Source of the DNA: Methanosarcina sp. UBA293
Lineage (GTDB): Archaea; Halobacteriota; Methanosarcinia; Methanosarcinales; Methanosarcinaceae
Reading direction: 5' to 3'
DNA length: 8,954 nt
Assembly: GCA_002499445.1 (NCBI GenBank)
Contig: DALS01000011.1
Span: 1-8,954 of the forward strand
A program made the translations under genes and the position numbers. Positions 6,246-8,954 of this stretch are shown here, piece by piece (the stretch's first letter is position 1; the number at the start of each line of letters is the position of its first letter). Under the pieces are notes generated by a model. That model saw nothing but the letters and a program-made list of their open reading frames with translations, was not told the DNA's origin and made no database searches.

Positions 6246-6277
6246 TTGATTAATATTCGATTTGATCAATATTCGAT
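6246..6277. repeat. 16-bp tandem repeat upstream of porG
   Basis: TTGATTAATATTCGAT (6246-6261) is followed directly by TTGATCAATATTCGAT (6262-6277), one mismatch. Direct repeats close to a promoter can be regulator sites. Here the evidence is only the repeat itself. Confidence 0.8.
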
Positions 6278-6384
6278 TACTAGCAGTGTGCCAGACAGCC
6301 AATCAAGACTTGCCAGAACAGACTGCCGAGAACAGCAAAATTACAGAAAAACATTAAAAAACGATAGATAAAACCGCATTAAAA

Positions 6385-6389
6385 AGGAG
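6385..6389 (+). promoter_or_regulatory. Shine-Dalgarno of porG
   Basis: AGGAG ends seven bases before the ATG at 6397, a strong site that fixes the porG start. Confidence 0.8.
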
Positions 6390-6396
6390 AATCCAG

Positions 6397-6945
6397 ATGA
6401 AGGAAATCAGAATACACGGTCGAGGAGGCCAGGGTTCTGTTACCGCGGCTGAGTTGCTTTCCGTTGCAGCTTTTGAAGATGGAAAGTTCAGCCAGGCCTT
6501 CCCCGCTTTTGGGGTAGAGCGTAGAGGTGCCCCGGTGCAGGCATTCACGAGGATTAGCAACAATCCTATCAGGCTTCGAAGCCAGATTTACACTCCGGAT
6601 TATGTTATTGTCCAGGATGCAACACTGCTTGAAACCGTTGACGTTGCAAGTGGGATAAAGGATGACGGGATAATTATTGTTAACACAACCGAAACACCGG
6701 AAAGCCTTAAACTCAATACGAAAGCCAGGGTCATGACCGTGGATGCTACAAAGGTGGCAATGGACATTATAGGTGTTCCCATTGTAAACACCGTGCTCCT
6801 TGGTGCTTTTGCAGGTGCAACCGGAGAAATTAATGTCGAATCCATCCAGCATGCAATAAGGGCTCGTTTTCCGGGAAGGGTCGGAGAAAAGAATGCAAAC
6901 GCAATCCAGAAAGCCTACAAGCTTATCAGGAGGGAAGAAGCGTGA
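6397..6945 (+). CDS. porG: pyruvate:ferredoxin oxidoreductase, gamma subunit, 182 aa
   Basis: PorG is the gamma subunit of the four-subunit archaeal pyruvate synthase (pyruvate + CoA + oxidised ferredoxin to or from acetyl-CoA + CO2 + reduced ferredoxin). The family hallmark IRIHGRGGQGSVTAAELL lies at residues 4-21, followed by the conserved FSQAFPAFGVERRGAPVQAF (31-50) and the YTPDYVIVQD strand (66-75). The length matches the usual 175-185 residues. The gene is first in an operon: its TGA overlaps the GTG start of porD by four bases (6942-6945). In a methanogen the complex mainly makes pyruvate for biosynthesis. A related gamma subunit of 2-oxoglutarate or 2-oxoisovalerate oxidoreductase is the alternative, but the small separate ferredoxin-like delta subunit and the G-D-A-B order favour pyruvate. 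Confidence 0.95.
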   Translation: MKEIRIHGRGGQGSVTAAELLSVAAFEDGKFSQAFPAFGVERRGAPVQAFTRISNNPIRLRSQIYTPDYVIVQDATLLETVDVASGIKDDGIIIVNTTETPESLKLNTKARVMTVDATKVAMDIIGVPIVNTVLLGAFAGATGEINVESIQHAIRARFPGRVGEKNANAIQKAYKLIRREEA

Positions 6946-7274
6946 GTAACGGATCTGAGCAAGACCGCAAGATACGTCCGGAAGTTCTAAAAACCGAGAA
7001 GGAAGAAGAAGGTTTAAACCTTACACGCTGCAATGTCTGTAAGCCTGGTTCAACCCTTAAAAACAAAACCGGAGGCTGGAGAAACTTCCGTCCTGTTTAT
7101 ATTTATGAAAAATGTACTAAGTGCGGGATCTGCGAGATTGTCTGCCCTGATATGTCTGTCAAACGCAGGGAAGATGGCTTTTTTGAATACGATTATGATT
7201 ATTGCAAAGGTTGCGGCATCTGTGCAAATGAATGTCCTGCAGATGCAATTGAAATGATTCTGGAGGAGAAATAA
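6942..7274 (+). CDS. porD: pyruvate:ferredoxin oxidoreductase, delta subunit (2x[4Fe-4S] ferredoxin-like), 110 aa
   Basis: PorD relays electrons between the thiamine site of PorA/PorB and external ferredoxin. Two classic [4Fe-4S] motifs are present: Cys58/61/64/68 (CTKCGICEIVCP) and Cys88/91/94/98 (CKGCGICANECP). The N-terminal half carries the delta-subunit signature KPGSTLKNKTGGWRNFRP (34-51). A further pair, Cys30/Cys33 (CNVC), lies just before it and is not part of either cluster motif. Translation starts with GTG at 6942, which overlaps the porG stop (GTGA), with AGGAGG at 6928-6933 as its ribosome site. The TAA stop overlaps the porA ATG by one base (TAATG, 7272-7276). The start is well supported by coupling and spacing. 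Confidence 0.95.
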   Translation: MSNGSEQDRKIRPEVLKTEKEEEGLNLTRCNVCKPGSTLKNKTGGWRNFRPVYIYEKCTKCGICEIVCPDMSVKRREDGFFEYDYDYCKGCGICANECPADAIEMILEEK

Positions 7275-8482
7275 TGATTGATCCAGCTTACAAGAAAAAA
7301 ATGGTAGTAGTTGAGGGTTCCTATGCCGTGGCACACTCTGCGAAAATCTGCCGTCCAAACGTTATTTCAGCCTACCCAATTACCCCCCAGACCCATATTG
7401 TTGAGGACCTGTCCCAGTTTATAGCAGATGGGGAAATTCCCAACTGTGAGTATATTAATGTGGAGGCCGAATTCTCGGCAATTTCTGCTCTAATAGGAGC
7501 ATCAGCAGTAGGCGCAAGAACTTATTCAGCCACAACTTCTCAGGGACTTCTTCTCATGCATGAGGCACTTTTCAATACTTCAGGAATGAGGCTTCCAGTT
7601 ATAATGACTGTGGCAAACAGAGCGGTCGGCGCACCGATTAATATCTGGAATGATCACCAGGATGCAATTGCACAGAGGGATACAGGTTGGATCCAGCTCT
7701 ATGTGGAAGATGTTCAGGAAGCATCTGATACTTTGCCTCAACTCTACAAGATCGCAGAAGACAATGAGATCATGCTTCCAGGTATGGTCTGCATGGATGG
7801 CTTTATCCTGTCTCATGTTTACGAGCCTGTTGTCCTGCTTGAACAGGAACTGACCGACAATTTCCTCCCTCCTTTCCAGCCCGAGAACATTCTTGATCCT
7901 GAAGACCCCAAGACTTTCGGAGCCTTTGCAACCCCTGACACCTATGAAGAGTTCCGGTATCTCCAGGAACAGGCAATGCAGAAAGCTCTTCCGAAGATTG
8001 AAGCTGTGGCAAAGGAGTTTGAGGAAGTCTTTGGCAGATTCCATGGAGGGCTTATCGAAGGATATATGCTTGATGATGCCGAAGTTGTCGTTGTGTCTAT
8101 GGGCTCTGTTCTTGGGACTGTCAAAGATGTCGTTGACGAATACAGGGCAAAAGGAGAAAAAATCGGGGTTTTAAAGGTCAGATCCTTCAGGCCTTTCCCA
8201 AAGAAACAGGTCTGTGAGGCTTTGAAGAATGCTCATGCCGTTGTTGTACTCGACAAGAATATTTCTATAGGGACAAACGAAGGAGCTCTCTTTATTGAAA
8301 CCAAGTCCTGCCTCTATAACAGTAAGGTCCGTGTACCAGTCATAGGCTATACTCTAGGACATGGAGGCCGTGATATTCGTATGGAAAGCATTGAAAAGGT
8401 TATTGAAGAAACCAAAAAGGTTGCAAAGTCTGGAATTACGGTTGAAAGCCAGTTCCTGGACCTCAGGGAGGAGTTGCTATGA
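7274..8482 (+). CDS. porA: pyruvate:ferredoxin oxidoreductase, alpha subunit, 402 aa
   Basis: PorA and PorB together bind thiamine diphosphate and form the active site. PorA contributes the pyrimidine-binding domain and a transketolase C-terminal-like domain. Visible signatures are SAYPITPQT (32-40), the cofactor-activating acidic stretch NVEAEFSAI with Glu64/Glu66 (62-70), the glycine/serine-rich GARTYSATTSQGLLLMHEAL (80-99), and NIWNDHQDA (123-131). The C-terminal domain contains VVVSMGSVLGTVKDVV and IGVLKVRSFRPFP. The length (402) is normal for archaeal alpha subunits. GGAGGAG lies a few bases before the ATG. The start overlaps the porD stop by one base, and the stop overlaps the porB ATG by four bases (ATGA at 8479-8482), with its own GGGAGGAG at 8466-8473. 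Stoichiometric translation of the subunits is therefore likely. Confidence 0.97.
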   Translation: MIDPAYKKKMVVVEGSYAVAHSAKICRPNVISAYPITPQTHIVEDLSQFIADGEIPNCEYINVEAEFSAISALIGASAVGARTYSATTSQGLLLMHEALFNTSGMRLPVIMTVANRAVGAPINIWNDHQDAIAQRDTGWIQLYVEDVQEASDTLPQLYKIAEDNEIMLPGMVCMDGFILSHVYEPVVLLEQELTDNFLPPFQPENILDPEDPKTFGAFATPDTYEEFRYLQEQAMQKALPKIEAVAKEFEEVFGRFHGGLIEGYMLDDAEVVVVSMGSVLGTVKDVVDEYRAKGEKIGVLKVRSFRPFPKKQVCEALKNAHAVVVLDKNISIGTNEGALFIETKSCLYNSKVRVPVIGYTLGHGGRDIRMESIEKVIEETKKVAKSGITVESQFLDLREELL

Positions 8483-8954
8483 GCAAAACTGCACCAAAAA
8501 CATATATCACCTCGGGGCATAGCGGCTGTGCAGGCTGTTGTGATGCCTTTGCTGCAAAATTCACACTCATGGGCGCAGGCCCAAACACTATTGTAGTTAA
8601 TCCAACGGGCTGCCTTGAAGTAATGTCCACACCTTTCCCATATTCCTCCTGGCAGGTGCCTTGGATCCATTCTCTCTTTGAAAACGCAGGTGCAGTTGCC
8701 TCTGGCGTGGAAGCTGCCTTAAAAGCCCTTGGCAAAAAGAATGACACCAAGATTGTAGCAATCGGAGGCGACGGTTCGACCATGGACATTGGAATCGGAG
8801 CCCTTTCAGGTGCGTTTGAGCGTGGGCACGACTTTACCTATGTCTGTATGGACAACGAAGCCTACATGAATACTGGAATTCAGCGCAGCAGTGGGACACC
8901 CTTTAATGCAAGTACTACAACCACTCCTGCTGGAAAATTTTCCAGCAGGAGTGG
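8479..8954 (+). CDS. porB: pyruvate:ferredoxin oxidoreductase, beta subunit, 5' part only (cut by window end)
   Basis: PorB binds the diphosphate end of thiamine diphosphate and a [4Fe-4S] cluster. In the 158 complete codons present, three cluster cysteines are visible: Cys17 and Cys20 in SGCAGCC, and Cys45 in PTGC. The fourth is expected further downstream, outside the window. The ThDP-Mg motif begins at GGDGSTMDIG (96-105) and runs to DNEAYMNTG (125-133), followed by the family block QRSSGTPF and STTTTPAGK (145-153). The start ATG overlaps the porA stop. From residue 154 on the translation reads FSSRSG, which does not fit the family as I recall it. The DNA there is the exact reverse complement of the preceding 17 bases, so the last 17 bases are probably not genuine porB. 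The gene is incomplete because the sequence ends, not because it is a pseudogene. Confidence 0.93.
   Translation, partial: MSKTAPKTYITSGHSGCAGCCDAFAAKFTLMGAGPNTIVVNPTGCLEVMSTPFPYSSWQVPWIHSLFENAGAVASGVEAALKALGKKNDTKIVAIGGDGSTMDIGIGALSGAFERGHDFTYVCMDNEAYMNTGIQRSSGTPFNASTTTTPAGKFSSRS
8921..8954. repeat. perfect 34-bp inverted repeat at the window edge, probable fold-back artefact
   Basis: The left arm CCACTCCTGCTGGAAAA (8921-8937) is followed with no spacer by its exact reverse complement (8938-8954), and the sequence then ends. A zero-loop 17-bp perfect palindrome inside a conserved coding region, ending precisely at the last base, is most simply explained by a fold-back or chimeric read joined at a contig end. 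It could instead be a real palindrome, which the family consensus argues against. Confidence 0.9.

Larger units (their letters stand above)
5824..6396. other. 573-bp intergenic region upstream of the por operon
   Basis: No recognisable gene lies here. The 66-codon frame at 5863-6063 has no Shine-Dalgarno and low-complexity AT-rich coding. A 31-codon frame at 6008-6103 is listed separately as doubtful. Notable contents: the perfect palindromes CAGGTTAACCTG (5890-5901) and GATATGCATATC (6140-6151); CAGGTTAA repeated at 6096-6103 and 6237-6244; a TATA-like box at 5945-5957; TTTCAATA at 6161-6168 and 6170-6177; a 16-bp tandem repeat at 6246-6277; and three degenerate TGCCAGA-CAG copies at 6289-6298, 6311-6321 and 6324-6335. 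The density of such elements fits a regulated promoter and a long leader for porGDAB. Confidence 0.55.

Noticed and set aside
6379..6852. 157-codon minus-strand ORF opposite porG
   Set aside because: Shadow of the strongly conserved porG frame; composition is that of an antisense frame with many Cys and His and no domain.
36..8954. Taw1 (pyruvate-using) and the por operon (pyruvate-making) as a linked functional module
   Set aside because: They lie more than 5 kb apart on opposite strands with unrelated genes between; sharing pyruvate as a metabolite is not evidence of a system.

Overview
The window looks like the chromosome of a methanogenic archaeon, most likely Methanosarcina or a close relative. 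The supporting evidence is an archaeal PolD small subunit, an archaeal wyosine-pathway enzyme (Taw1), an ER-type signal peptidase with a Ser/His/Asp active site instead of Ser/Lys, a four-subunit archaeal pyruvate:ferredoxin oxidoreductase in the order G-D-A-B, long AT-rich intergenic spaces, Shine-Dalgarno sites, and TATA-like boxes in place of bacterial -35/-10 elements. The genus is inferred from remembered protein families and not from a search. The species is not assigned.

Layout. The left third is on the minus strand: taw1 (36-1088), then the PolD small subunit DP1 (1176-3260), whose long low-complexity linker contains recent-looking tandem duplications. A 757-bp AT-rich gap (3261-4017) separates DP1 from the divergent right part. 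It carries short repeats, a trinucleotide microsatellite and a scattered TACTRTAGA-like motif, but no convincing gene. On the plus strand follow a type I signal peptidase (4018-4575) with a good stem-loop/T-run terminator, a tRNA-dihydrouridine synthase (4852-5823), and a second long gap (5824-6396). That gap holds a strong TATA-like box, two perfect 12-bp palindromes, three CAGGTTAA sites, a tandem repeat and one doubtful 31-codon ORF. The porGDAB operon (6397 to window end) closes the window. Its cistrons overlap by 4, 1 and 4 bases, each with a strong Shine-Dalgarno, so they are almost certainly translated together. porB is incomplete.

How the genes work together. porGDAB encodes the enzyme that interconverts acetyl-CoA + CO2 + reduced ferredoxin and pyruvate, which in methanogens is the main entry of acetyl units into biosynthesis. 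taw1 and dus are two unrelated tRNA-modification genes. DP1 serves replication and the signal peptidase serves protein export. Apart from the por operon the genes are independent housekeeping genes, and I found no undescribed multi-gene system.

The most striking sequence oddity is at the right edge. The last 34 bases are a perfect inverted repeat centred inside porB, and the protein leaves the PorB family consensus as I remember it exactly at the axis. This looks like a fold-back artefact at a contig end, so the last 17 bases should not be trusted as real porB sequence.
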